Part shown: positions 11,446-22,894 of the stretch, in pieces
Layout: every line of letters starts with the position of its first letter
Numbering within the stretch: position 1 is the first letter of the stretch
From: Haematobia irritans
Taxonomy: Eukaryota; Arthropoda; Insecta; Diptera; Muscidae
Reading direction: 5' to 3'
Length of the DNA stretch: 64,000 nt
Assembly: GCF_050003625.1 (NCBI RefSeq)
Contig: NC_134397.1
Location: forward strand, 271,430,070-271,494,069
Position numbers and translations under genes: made by a program
The notes under the pieces: generated by a model
What the model saw: the letters and a program-made list of their open reading frames with translations, nothing else
Database searches by the model: none
What the model was told of the DNA's origin: nothing

Positions 11446-12409
11446 TTAATAATGGGCTCAATATTAGTGGCATACTAACTCCGAAGGTGCAATATCAACA
11501 CAGCCAGTGTTGCCTATATGTAAGGTTTTTCTAATATTTAGCGTCTTGTAGGAACGTAGGGTGACAATGTAGGGACATTTTCACTCAACACAATTTGTAA
11601 TAACTTTTACATTTTGGTGGCTCTAGAGGAGGAAAGGCTTGATCAACAGTTACCACTCTTGCCAAAAAAAATCTAACAAAATTTGAAGATTACCACAAAT
11701 CTACCAAACAAAATTTTCAATAGAAATTTTTGTCAAAACTTTATTCCTGTAGAAAATTTTGTCAACATTTTATTTCTATAGAAAATTTTGTCAAAATTTT
11801 ATTTCTATGGAAATTTGTTTCAAAATATTATTTCTATAAAACTTTTTCTCAAAATTTTATTTCTATGGATTTTTTTCTCAAAATGTTGTTTTTATAGAAT
11901 TTTTTGTCAAAATTTTATTTGTATAGAAAAATTTCTCGCGAATATTTGTTTATAGAAACTTTTTCCAACATTTTATTTTTATAGAGATGTAACAAAAAAG
12001 ATTACTATTTTGGGTAGAATTCTACCAACTGTGGCAACCGTGGTGGTAATACAAATTTATATTCTAAGTTATATTCTAAGTACTTAGAACCATTTTTGTT
12101 TTGTAAAATATTTTAAATTTAATGAAAAATATTATAGGGATAATTGTATGGGAAAGTAGGGAACTTTTTTGTCCTTGTAGGGTAAACCGAACATTTTCCC
12201 TGGAAACATTGACTATGAGCTATAGTCAGATTGAGACAAAGCACCCATAAACATGTACCCCTTAACTTTCTTAAATATGCAACTGCGGTGTATCTCCCAG
12301 ACCTATATCAATGTTACCCCACAAATGTTTATGACTACTAATTCAGTAAGGGTGGTTTAGGGTATGATATAGTCGGCCCCGCCCGACTTTCTATTTTACT
12401 TACTTGTTT
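11446..12409 (-). repeat. Terminal module of family i, second tandem copy
   Basis: It repeats the opening of 10827-11445 with an offset of ~619 bp and about 10% differences by eye. It is longer because it includes a larger 29-bp array and a module with GGGTAGAATTCTACC near 12014. It ends with the same AGTCGG...CCGACT hairpin and CTTACTTGTTT. Confidence 0.65.
11720..11995 (+). repeat. 29-bp minisatellite array with boundary module
   Basis: About nine units. It is preceded by ACCACAAATCTACCAAAC and followed by TTTTGGGTAGAATTCTACCA, the same bounding words seen around 45906-46010 and 56906-57010. Confidence 0.7.
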
Positions 12410-12939
12410 TAAACTGGTATTTATTTATACCGGAATATTTTTTCTAATATTTGGCCAAAAGATAATAAAAATAAGACAGAAGAGATATGTATCCTAACTT
12501 CCGTTCCGTTCCGTGTCCGTTCATTGAACTTTATACCCACTTTGATTTTTTAAAATGGTAGAGATATACCTTAAAATGTAAAATTTCATTAGAAAAATAT
12601 AATAATATTTAATTACCAACAATTAAGTTTTTTGCAAAACAATATGTTAAATTCAGCGTTAGTTGAACTGCAGAATTTTTTCTGTGTAGCTATAGCTGGG
12701 AATGAAAATCTTTGACTCCAAGTAAACATTTACTTCAAAATCAACTATACGCTACTTACGGCCTGAAAAGACGATTAGGTGACTAAAACTAGAAATACAT
12801 TTATCATCAATCTTTTAAAGACTGAACGTATATAAATCACATCGCGGGCCCATCGCAAATCGATTTTTTCCAATTTAACCTTTAGCTGGTGAGGTGGATC
12901 TTTTTTGCGTAATTTGTAAATTTGACCCCCTTTTGTACA
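12410..12939. other. AT-rich intergenic or intronic DNA
   Basis: A relic of a MITE end (AATTTTTTCTGTGTA) ends near 12688, and TTCCGTTCCGTTCCG forms a short repeat at 12500. I see nothing else. Confidence 0.3.
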
Positions 12940-12943
12940 TTAA

Positions 12944-13185
12944 CCCTCTAATGCCCAATCCCGCCTTAATGCGGGCTTCGTTAAATCAGGAAGATTTTAG
13001 TAAAATTCACCTTAAGACAACTAAAATTGGTAAAATAAAAAGAAAACTTAGTTAAAACTGTTCAAGAGGCTTCGCAGCATATACTGAATTTTACCGAATA
13101 AATTTTTCTTGTTTAGTTTTCTTGCTTTTGTGTAGTTAACATTGAATATTTAGTTAACGGCAAAAAAAATTGGGGCATTAGAGGG
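12944..13185. mobile_element. piggyBac-like MITE
   Basis: The ends are CCCTCTAATGCCC and GGGCATTAGAGGG, flanked by TTAA at 12940-12943 and 13186-13189. TTAA duplication with CCC...GGG termini is the piggyBac hallmark. At 242 bp with no open frame it is non-autonomous. A solitary end of the same family is at 5142, and a possible one (TTAGAGGGTTAA) at 39064. Confidence 0.7.
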
Positions 13186-13189
13186 TTAA

Positions 13190-15082
13190 TATTTTTTCTA
13201 TAAAAAAATAGTTTTTTTTTGTATCATTATTACATTTGTTGATTAGAACACATTGTATTTAACGAAAATAGAACAATATTTCGAAATATTATATGTACTT
13301 TCAATAATTAACATGCACTTTATTCCACACGTCTTATTTATAATACATGTAAACGAGTGTGTAAGGTAGTAAATTTTAACACCACGTGGATAGTTAAAGG
13401 TTAAAAAATACCATATCGAGAGCCGAGTTGTTAAATAGGCCCACATCAACCTTTTTATAAAGCTTAGAAAATATAAAGGAGACATTTTGTAGGGTTTTTT
13501 TTTTGGGGTGTGGCGCTGAACCCATGTCACATGTGGCCACTATGTCTAAAGTTTATTGCTGACACCCATATTCCAAACATTTCTCATTAATCCTTAATAG
13601 TCTGAACACTCGCGCATATTTGAATATAGATCACTGACCTACAACTCCATTTATATTGGCACAAGTGACTACATTGATGGATGTCTTTCCAACGAAATGC
13701 AATGCCGACCCACCATGACCACACACATACACATCATTCCAAATCGGAATCTTTTGAAGTCACTCAATTGCATTCATTTCTTGAGTTAATTGCCTGCTTC
13801 GTCCATTCCCATGGAGACTACCAAAAATAATTAAAATTAAGCTCGCATCTGAAAATTTCCCAAGAATAATTATTAAATTAATGTGTATGACCCTTGTATG
13901 GCTGGTTATATTGTTTTCATAAAACAAACCAAAAACAGAAAAGCAAAACGGCTTGAAAGACAAAATATTAAATGCCTTCGTTATTTATGTAGTACACACT
14001 TAGTGGCTGCTTACTTGCTGGTCAGACAGACTGATAAGAGTCGATTTTTCACTTTACTTTTGTTGTTTAGATCAAGGTCATAGAGTGTCGAGTTTCAAGC
14101 CTCTCTCTCTCTCTCCCCATAGTACTCAATCTCTGTCAAAATTGTTGCTATTGTTGACTACATCACTGTACCAAAGATTGTTCGACGACGACTACAACAG
14201 ACCCAGATGATGTCTGAGTGATAGTATTAGAAATGTGATGATAGAATATTTATTGCCATTGCTACTGTGTTGTTGTGGTTGTAGCTACTAGCTAAGGCTA
14301 CGTTATTATTATTATTGTTGGGTTTCTTTTTACGCTCTGCACCGCTCTTCTTTCTATTGTACGCTAGGTTCTTATCAGTTCAATGTGACCATCCATCCCA
14401 TATTGTCCCATGTCAATATTACTGCTTATTATACTCTCCTCCACATGCAAACATCATCACAATCACCATCGACACAATCAAGGCATACAATGTCCGATGT
14501 GCTATAGGAAACTAGATTATACATTGCTTGTTGGGTGGTGTACACTATCATATTCCTATCTATTGCTGCTGCTTGCTTGTAAGTAAGTCTGCTTGTATTC
14601 ATCAATAAATTTGTTGACAATACAAAATGTTTTATAGTTCGAGGGAGCATTATATGAATTTGTAGGGACCATCTCATCATCATCATCGGATATTTGCCAA
14701 AAGTACAGAGAGTGTCAAAAAAAGTAAGCAATAGGGAAATGTTATATGCACTAATTACCTAGAAAGAAGAAAATGTCGCTCTATTTTTTAGCCTTTCACC
14801 AAAGTAGTCTTTTTTATGTTTTCCTTATAATACCAAGCAGTTTATCTACTGTGGTGGTGGTACATTTTAAATATTTTTTTGTACAGTATGATCTCTTAGA
14901 ATGCCTATGAGATCTCTTAGAATGCCTATTGTCGCAGCTATTTCGCGAATGCTTTATATTTTTGAGATTATGCGTATTCAGATCGTTTGTGTTACTTAGA
15001 GTAAATTAAAAGATTAATCTCTCTCAAAATATTTGAATATTTTCATGCGATTATTGTTTGCACCTTTCGAAGTAGATTAACT
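13190..15082. other. Largely non-repetitive DNA
   Basis: I found no transposon termini and no convincing coding exon. It contains a (CT)n run at 14100-14115, trinucleotide tracts (ATT/ATC) near 14305 and 14680, and a short direct repeat GATCTCTTAGAATGCCTAT at about 14891 and 14911. Confidence 0.3.
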
Positions 15083-15233
15083 CAACAACAGTGCATCGAT
15101 GAACTTAAATCAGTTTTTAGCGATAAGGCTCTGTCAAGGACCAGTGTTAATCGATGGTATGTTGAATTCAACTGATTTCCTAGTTCACTCCAAGACGAAT
15201 TTCGTTAAGGTCGTCCAAAGTCAGCTGATACTG
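15083..15233 (+). pseudogene. Fossil mariner transposase, N-terminal piece
   Basis: Translation in one frame gives CIDELKSVFSDKALSRTSV, RWYVEFN, a stop, SSLQDEF, a stop, then GRPKS. This is the first helix-turn-helix and linker of a mariner transposase of a subfamily different from Himar1. Two in-frame stops show it is dead. It ends at the insertion of the CACGGA element and resumes at 16794. Confidence 0.75.
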
Positions 15234-16101
15234 CACGGACGAAAAAGGCTGTTTTTCATATGTTTGGGTGTAAAAATTATATGTTTGGAACTCAATTTTT
15301 TTAAACACAATATTTTTAAGTGCAAGCATATAATGTTCATAAACATGTTTGGGACATATATGTTAATATGTTAGAACATATTATGTTTGGGACATAAAAT
15401 GTTTGTAAATATAATATGCTTGGATGCAAACATATATTCATTTAGAAATAGACTATAAACATATATGTGTTTAGAAAGAGAGACATAAAGTGTATGCAGG
15501 AAGTAAAATAATGAAAGTAGCCAATTGGCACCTTAAAAATATATATACACAAAGAAAATTTCATTAAATATTGGAAAAAGTACTAAGTGTGAATATAAAC
15601 AAGTATAAATTTACAAATGTGGAGTAAACATATATATGTTGTGATAAGACCTCGCCAAAAATTGTATATGCTTAAGTAAAAATATTAAAATGAATATTCG
15701 GAGAGAAAATTCATTCGGAACCAAGAGAAAAGACTTTTAAAAAAAAGGTTATCGTTAACTTTAGGATTCGATGGAAAAATATTTATATATATACGCGACT
15801 TCTTCTTTTTTCTTCTTTTGTAAGAGTTTTTGAATTTCTTCGAAAATGTCAAACTTTATACAAAAACCTTTTTTTGTTACAAAATTTTTATTTTTGCAAT
15901 AAAAAATAATATATGATTTGAACTCAGTCCATTTCGTTTATATCAAGCACTGTTCTTTTCTGACTTTAAGTCTTTTATAAGATACACTTTACAGTTTCGT
16001 AGTAAAAATATAATGTAGTAGTATGTAATGTTGAACACCTTTTCGGGATATTCCGAACGTATCTGGAATATATGTAAAAAAATATATGTAAAAAAAATTG
16101 G

Positions 16102-16178
16102 TGTCGGTCGAAGCAGGGATCGAACCCAGTACCCTAGGCATGCAAGCGGACGTAATAACCACTGATCCACGTCGCCAA
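16102..16178 (-). other. tRNA-like segment (Pol III box-like), minus strand
   Basis: On the minus strand GTTGGCGACGTGGATCAGTGG resembles a D-arm/A-box and GGGTTCGATCCC, ~40 nt later, is a good B-box. I could not draw a convincing full cloverleaf, so I read it as a tRNA-derived repeat part and not as a tRNA gene. Confidence 0.5.
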
Positions 16179-16308
16179 CAAATGTATGTTTAACAATGTT
16201 ATGTTGTTAAACAATGTTATGTTTGCATCGGCTCGTGGGCGCCACAAGCTATGCTATATAAATATAACTTATAACGATAATTATCTCTTGATGACAATAA
16301 CAGCTACG

Positions 16309-16376
16309 TAGCCCAGTGGATAGTGTGCTGGATTACAAACTGTGTGGTCCGCTGTTCGAACCCCCGTCCGGCAAAT
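16309..16376 (+). other. tRNA-like segment (Pol III box-like), plus strand
   Basis: TAGCCCAGTGGATAGTG is A-box-like and TGTTCGAACCCCCG is B-box-like, with tRNA-like spacing. The B-box half is shared with copy 1 at about 6036-6082, while the A-box half is not. A full cloverleaf was not evident. Confidence 0.5.
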
Positions 16377-16793
16377 GGTAAAATTTAAAAAAAAAATGTA
16401 AAATTGAATAATTTCTTCTACAATGTTTGTATTACAGAAAAAGGTGCTAAGAACTAAAAAACTCGTGAAAGTGAGAAAAATGTGAGGGAATATACAATTA
16501 GGCAGAAAAAAATTTTTGAGCCCAATCTTCTTTGGGAGAAAAATCTTCTAAGCATATAATATTTTTGGGTTCAAAATGTTTCCAAACATATTATATGTTC
16601 ACATAATAACATATAGTTTTTTGGAAGACAACATTATGGAATTTGGATGGAAAAATACATAATGTTTGGAACTTAGACTACCCAAACATATTATATTGTT
16701 TAGACCAATATGGGCAATACCCAATAATTTATATGCTTGAAGCAAAATGTGTTTGGGAGTATATGTTACAGAAGCGATTTTTTTGAGGGTGTG

Positions 16794-17030
16794 CAAGATC
16801 GTCATGTGATCTATCGTGAGATTGATACAACCTTAGGCATTAGTGGGAACAGCATACATTCAATAGTGCATAAACATTTGACCGTCAAAAAATTTGTTCG
16901 CGTCAATCACTCAATTTGTCAATCGCTAAAAAAGAGACTCGTGTCGATTGAAATGCTCCAAAATACAATCCGCCGAAGACGGATCGCTCTTAACAACGAC
17001 AATGCGAGCTCTCAAAACTCCCAAGTACTT
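16794..17030 (+). pseudogene. Fossil mariner transposase, second piece
   Basis: In one frame it reads QDRHVIYREIDTTLGIS, HSIVHKHLTVKKF and EMLQ (second helix-turn-helix and the start of the catalytic domain). It then jumps to RRRRIALNNDNASSQNS, the region of the second catalytic Asp. About 100 residues are deleted, including the first catalytic Asp. The C-terminal part is missing where the non-LTR sequence starts. Confidence 0.75.
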
Positions 17031-18227
17031 GGCCGATCTGTAGAGACTCAATCTCGACCCTTGAAATTGTGTGTCCTTATACCCGGTGGTTTTCCTTGCT
17101 GTAGTGAAGAGCACTAGCTCCGCCTTCTTTGGATTAACACTCAAACCGCAGTTCCTTGCCGAGTCGGATAGAACCTGCAAAGCCTCACTCATTATATCTG
17201 ATATAGTGTACAGAAATTTTCCTGACAGCATTACAGCAATATCGTCCGCATATGCCACTACCTTTATCCCCTTGGCGTGAAGAGAACTAAGAATCCTATC
17301 TACTGTGAGTAACCATAGTAACGGCGATATCACACCCCTTTGGGGTAGTCCTCTTGTCGTAGTCACATTACTTGTAGAGTTTACCAGTACCAATTCAATA
17401 TTTTTATGAAGCAGCATCCCCTCAATCCAGTCGATAATAAAATCACTCACACTATTCCTCTCTAGTGCATGTAATACCTGCTCAATTCTTGTATTATTGA
17501 AAGCACCTTCAATATTAAGAAATGCAGTCAGTGTATGTTCCTTGTGTATCATAGATCTCTCGACATGATGCACTACAGAGTGTAGCGCCGAACTCACAGA
17601 TCTGCCCTTTAAGTACGCATGTTGGCAGTTCGACAGTTTTCCGTTCAGTTGATTACTGATGTGGATATCCAAAATCCTTTCTAATGTCTTTAGCAAGAAG
17701 GACATCAAGCTAATTGGTCAGAAGTCCTTAGTCGTTCCATGCACTATAGGGCCGGTGTCCTGTCAAACTCACATTCGGGAAAGTGTGTTCCCAATAGGAG
17801 GACTATCGTCTCCTCCGGGGATTCGGTCCAGTTCCCATCTGTCCACTGCAAATTGCCAGCAAATTTTGGCTGTTTGGACAGAAGCTTTCGTAATCTGGCT
17901 GTATCCTTTATGCTAGAGATTTCCTCTATCACGCGAATGAAGTCGTTCCTTCTCGCCTTTCTAGTCTCCCTTTTGTACTCTTTTAGGCAGACCCTGTATT
18001 CGTTCGAAAGCTGTTCCATGGCATATTTCCTAGCCGCATTGTATAATTTCCTCGATTCCTTTCTCAGATTCATTAGATGCTTATTCCACCATTCCTTATG
18101 TTTGCTGTTCCGTGGCCGGCTGGTAGAGGAGCTATAGCACCCCCCCTGGCTAAAATTGTCTAGATACGGCAATGGGCATATTTCTTTGAAATTAGAAACT
18201 AGAAATTTCTTGCTCCATGGTAAAAAA
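17031..18227 (-). pseudogene. LOA/Jockey-like non-LTR retrotransposon fragment (reverse transcriptase)
   Basis: On the minus strand, 18227-17744 encodes the linker between endonuclease and reverse transcriptase (KEWWNKHLMNLRKESRKLYN). After a deletion and a stop, 17714-17035 encodes reverse transcriptase: PISLMSFLLKTLERILDIHI, then a palm segment with FLNIEGAFNN (usually D at the first position), GLPQRGVISPLLW, VVAYADDIAVM with the YADD box, and finally AKYLGVL. The endonuclease, the RT fingers and everything after AKYLGVL are absent. In an intact element this enzyme copies the element RNA at the target site. The motifs suggest a LOA/Bilbo or other Jockey-group clade. The gene is dead through truncation, frameshift and a stop replacing a codon just before PISL. 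Confidence 0.85.
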
Positions 18228-20215
18228 AATTTTTGAGCATAAAATGTCATAAAGCCTTTTTGAAATATTATGTGTAATAAAATTTTCGTTACATGAACGA
18301 AAAACTAATCAAATCATTGTATTTTTTATCTATTTAATAGTAGGCTACTTTAAGTGAAACTTTTAACTAATTCTAAGTGGTCTCATGAACTCATAATAGT
18401 TCAAAATTGTAATTATTACGAGATTTTTTATAAATTTCTGGAAAATTTAAGTGACTATTTACAAGTGTGATGCTTAAAATTTGATAAAAAAATACGACCT
18501 ACATTTTTTCTATGTATATGGTTTTCAAAGTTTCTCCACTGACTAAATATTGACACCTACTGTATAAAAGTATGTTTTGTGTAAGTGCATGTACACTTTG
18601 TGTCAGCTGTCAGTATTGGCACTTGCACTTTCTCGTTAGTTTTATGCTGGGTTCTTGGTTGTCTAGGCCAGGGTAGTGGAGGTGGTGACGGCGGTGATTT
18701 ATTTATTTACTTATTGTGGTATTACTGTGGTACTTTTTTAAGCTTATCTCTGTTCCCAGCATCAAGATTATTTTACTTACTTCAGCTTTGATGGTGACTA
18801 CCCTATCTTCTCTTTTTTCTTGGGCTATTGTCTTTACTCCTACTTGGCAGCAATTCCTCAATGAGTGTGCGTGTGTGTGTCCATGCAGGGGCTCGTATGT
18901 TTAGATTACTGTCAGTTATGGTGTCGTCTTTAAGTAATCTTTGAGTATGGAATAACAGGAAGGCAAAAAATAGCCCTCATATTGTGATGTTGAAATCTGA
19001 AATTCCAAATCAATGATACGTTGACGTTATTCTTATTACAATCCATCCATCCATCTATCAATATAGTTCTTGCCTTCCATCTGTTTTCCTGGTCCATTTG
19101 CAAATAACAAATGACACGTTTTTTCTGTGCTTTCTTTTGCCATTGTGTTTATTTTTCTTCTTATAGTCCCCGCTAATAATGATGATGCTGCAGATGCACA
19201 TCAATTGAATGCGTTATATGTTGTTACTTTTGTTGTCCCGCAGTAATCTATAAAACCATGCTGTTTATTTAACTTAAACATTGTCTTCTTGGTTTTTATT
19301 TTTGCATTGATAATTTATGTGGGGGAAGAGAAAATAGCAAGAGCAAGGGTGTGTGTGAATACTCTCATGTGTTATCTCGATTATTGAGATTTTCCTCTCC
19401 CTATATAAGTGCAAGCATATCTTTACACTCACTCATCTTGTGATGGTTCATTGTTCTTGTTTGTTTTGTTTTTTTTTTCTTTGTGAACTCACACACAAAC
19501 AACAACATCAACAACAAAATTCCCGAGATCTCATTTTGTTGTGCCTATTACGAAGTAAATTGACGACAGCAGCTACGTAGTAGATGATTTTAGCGCGCGC
19601 GATCCATTTAAGACGATTATTACAGTTTGTGGGAAGTGAAAAGTGAATGGACGTCGTAGACACATTCCGTTTTATTACATTCCTTGTGCGTACGTGTGTG
19701 GGTATATTTAAATAAATTAATTTGTTTAATCAAAATGTATCATAAAACATTTGAAATTCGAAAGATTTGAGTAAACACATTTGTATTGTCTCAATCAAAG
19801 ACATTGCTTGTTACTTCCTCCCGTCTACGTTTGGGATTGTATGTATTTTTGTTCCGTGGAAGACTGATATAAATCTATGGGAACTAGTGGTGATGTATTA
19901 TAATTGAATTGTTAATAATATTATAATTTAATAAAAACAATCGTGGTTGTTGGCTAAGAAGATAATTTATCGGTAGAAAACATACACAGAAAAAAAAATC
20001 ATCAAAAAATGATTGAATTTGAAATAATAATCAAATAAAACTATAATTGATAACTTTTTAATCAAATTAAATTAAATAATAAAATTGTCAATTTTCCAGA
20101 AATTCGGATCAACATTCTTGTTAACGACTTTCTCGTTTCACATCAAACACCCGTTAGATTAGTTTGCGTTAGGTCTAGCGCCAGCTTGAGAAGCTTTGAG
20201 ACACTACGATATGTC
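18228..20215. other. Low-repeat DNA with a candidate core promoter
   Basis: No transposon termini were found between 18560 and 19970. TATATAAG at 19402-19409 lies 29 bases before the A of TCACTC (19429-19434), a spacing usual for fly TATA/Inr promoters; no gene could be attached to it. The segment 19985-20100 (ACACAGAAAAAAAAATCATC then ATTGAATTTG words) looks like a MITE fragment. Confidence 0.3.
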
Positions 20216-20230
20216 ACCATCATTACTGAT

Positions 20231-20420
20231 GGGAGCCACCGTGGTGCAATGTTAGCATGCCCGCCTTGCATACACAAGGTCGTGGTTTCGATCCCTGCTT
20301 CGACCGCACACCAAAAATTTTGAGCTTAACAAGGAATCGGGCAGCACTCAATGATCAGAGAGAAGTTCACCAATGTGGTATCACAATGGACTGAATAGTG
20401 TAAGTGAGCCTAACCTAACC
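20231..20420 (+). mobile_element. tRNA-headed SINE, short form with target duplication
   Basis: It starts GGGAGCCACCGTGGTGCAATG (A-box region), has a B-box-like GGTTTCGATCCC, and ends CCTAACCTAACC. It is flanked by ATCATTACTGAT at 20219-20230 and 20421-20432, a 12-bp target duplication typical of retroposition. Compared with the copy at 60397 about 150 bp of the middle is missing, joining ...CCAAAAATTTT to GAGCTTAAC. Confidence 0.88.
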
Positions 20421-20463
20421 ATCATTACTGATAGGGGATAATCCACCACCGTTTGGCCTTTTT

Positions 20464-20502
20464 ATGCAAGGCGGGCATACTAACCATCGCCACCATTGAT
20501 AT
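20464..20502 (-). repeat. SINE head fragment, inverted
   Basis: On the minus strand GCGATGGTTAGTATGCCCG-CCTTGCATA matches the SINE head. It is ~40 bp, inverted relative to the neighbouring full SINE. Confidence 0.5.
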
Positions 20503-22890
20503 TATATTGGGAGTACGGAATAAGGGCCACACTATTTGTAGACCGGAAAAGGAGAACTTTGCACTTGAGTAACGCAAAGCATCGAGATCGTCAAGAATCC
20601 CATAAACTCTTGATTACTTCGAACCGGAGCGACTCGTTGCCATGACCATGGCGGTGGGGGCAAGTTTTGTTTGTCCGCTTTGAAAGAGAGGCTACCATAT
20701 TGACTGAAGTTCCTTAGATATAAGTAGTTTGGTAGAGAGGATTTTAATGGCTCCATAGCGAACACGAATGAAATACATGATAAAAATCCGATATAATACT
20801 TCCATTCGTATGAATCGCGCAATATCATAAAATTTGATTTAATACCCTGATCTTCCAATTAATCTTCTTTTTCTTCTTCTTTTCTGAAGAACGAAATATT
20901 AGAAATCTTGATGTTTCGAAGTAAAAACTTTATATAGTACTATGTAATGCCCCATATCCTTTGTACATAAAATTTTAGAATACATTAAAAAAACACATTA
21001 TTTATCGTTTTTTTTCTACCCAAAAGTTGTATCGTTTGTAAGAAAGTAGCATCAGATGCTTGCTAGTAAAGTTGTTGGTTTCCTTTCAACGAAGTTTTTC
21101 CCTTGTGATTGTATAAATAGATCTGCTTGACTGTATGCGCTACTTATGATGGTATTTTTTTGAGATAGCATTTATTAAATCGATGTAAAAACGTCAACGT
21201 TTATCGCAAAATTAATACACTATTCACCCAAACAAACTTTTTATTGTGAAAGGAGAGTTCCAAACGATGGTCGTTGATCAAAAAATATTTTTTTGCATAT
21301 ATAATTCGTACAAAAACTTTGCGAATACCGCTAATTAGACTTTTTTACATATTTATTAATGGTATTATATCAATACTTATTATTGCTGTATAATTTTTAC
21401 ATCCACTATATCAAAAACATAACTCTTGTGTTAAGGGGCTAAACAGAATAAACTATTTATTCCAAGGGTTTGCACTGGTTATGTCAAACCCTGTTGAAAA
21501 TAAAAAAATATAATAAATTCAATATTTCATAAATACAATCTGACTCAGCTTTTGGCCCCATGCCGGATTAATCCTCTTTTGTTTGGTCTCTCCAAACTTA
21601 AGAAATGAATGGTAGAGAGGAAAATTGTTGGAAAAACAACAACAAATAAATCTGTACAAAAGTAAATAAAAAAAGTGCGTGACATTTGTTTTGCTGCACG
21701 CTTTAAAAAAGCCGATAAGGCACGTTTAATATGAGTGTCGTCTCCCTTTTTGAAGAATTATTGCCATTGCCGACAATATATCTCACGTCTTCAGTTCTAG
21801 ACCAGATGGTGGTAGAATTGGGGAGGGGAGGCTATTGTAAATCTGCCTTACTTTGCCTTTAACCATTCTCCCATTATTTGCCAACAAGTCCAACAAATGA
21901 GTGTAAATATAATTTTAATCACACGCTCCTCAAGATGAGATTGAAAAGCATGAGGCCCAACAAACACCAGAAGACGAGTGACAATAGTGGTGGGCAGCAG
22001 TTGCACATAGAAATCCAATGATAAAAGAATGATGATTACATATAGACGCTTTACTTTGCTTTTCTGGTATTCATCATCATCATCTGGCACCAGCGGATGT
22101 TCCTTGTGCTATGATTTGCCTCAATCCAATTCAATATCCTCCATTTTGTGCAAAGAACCAATTCAATTCAATGCCATCTATAAATGCAATAGTCGCTGAA
22201 TCAAAGTCATCAGGTAAAAGAAGTTTTCTTCCAACCAACCTTGTTGTTGTTGCTGCTGTTGCAGCCCTCGTGAAAAATCAATTGAAATTGAATTTCAATG
22301 TAAACTCATTATTTATTGCATGCCACAAATTGTGGATGTTGCTGGTGGTTGTTATTGCTACTGGTATTCTTTTAACACCATTTCTATTTGGATAAAACGA
22401 TTATCAAAAATCTCTTTAAAAGGAATTAAGATTTTTAATTGAATTTAAAAATCGACTTTTTGATATTCTAAATATTCGAATAGTCGACTTTCGATTTTTT
22501 GCATAGTAAACGTTGAAACTATCGACTCTTCCACCTATTAGAAATTTTTGAAACATAAATATTGCATACTTTTAAGCGAACACATATAATTGAAAATAAG
22601 TAATGAAATTGTGAAATCAATACTGTTGTATGGTTATAGATCCTTATATCTTACTGGTATAGATAAAATTGAGGAATATTTACAATTTTGCTTATTAGCA
22701 GCGGCGATTTTACAAGGATATTGGCTAAATCTTTCCAAGATACGTTGTCAAGTGTGTGTTGTGAGATATTATTTGGCCAAATCGGCTCAAGTCGGAGCCC
22801 TATTTAAATCTCAAGCTTCTGTGGAAAGTGTGGCATTACAGTGCATAGGAAATGACTACAATACGGGGAAATCATCACAGAATTTTGTGT
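20503..22890. other. Low-repeat DNA, no gene recognised
   Basis: Open frames here (for example 22590-22892) lack recognisable motifs. 22440-22510 has repeated TCGACTTTT/ATCGACT words. GTTGTTGCTGCTGTTGCAGC at 22243-22262 is a short triplet tract. Confidence 0.3.
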
Positions 22891-22894
22891 AAAA

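Larger units (their letters stand above)
15234..16793 (+). mobile_element. CACGGA element, copy 2 (1.56 kb)
   Basis: It starts CACGGACGAAAAAGGCTG and ends GATTTTTTTGAGGGTGTG, inside a mariner coding sequence, which fixes both ends within a few bases. CATATGTTTGG-like words recur through it. The middle carries two tRNA-like segments facing in opposite directions (16102-16178 minus, 16309-16376 plus). Compared with copy 1 (5670-6557) it has ~670 bp more in the centre. No transposase is visible. Confidence 0.7.

Noticed and set aside
16309..16376. A functional tRNA gene
   Set aside because: A- and B-box-like motifs are present, but no full cloverleaf could be drawn and the segment lies inside a dispersed element.
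22590..22892. 100-codon frame as a membrane protein
   Set aside because: It has hydrophobic patches only, with no conserved motif, start context or flanking splice evidence.
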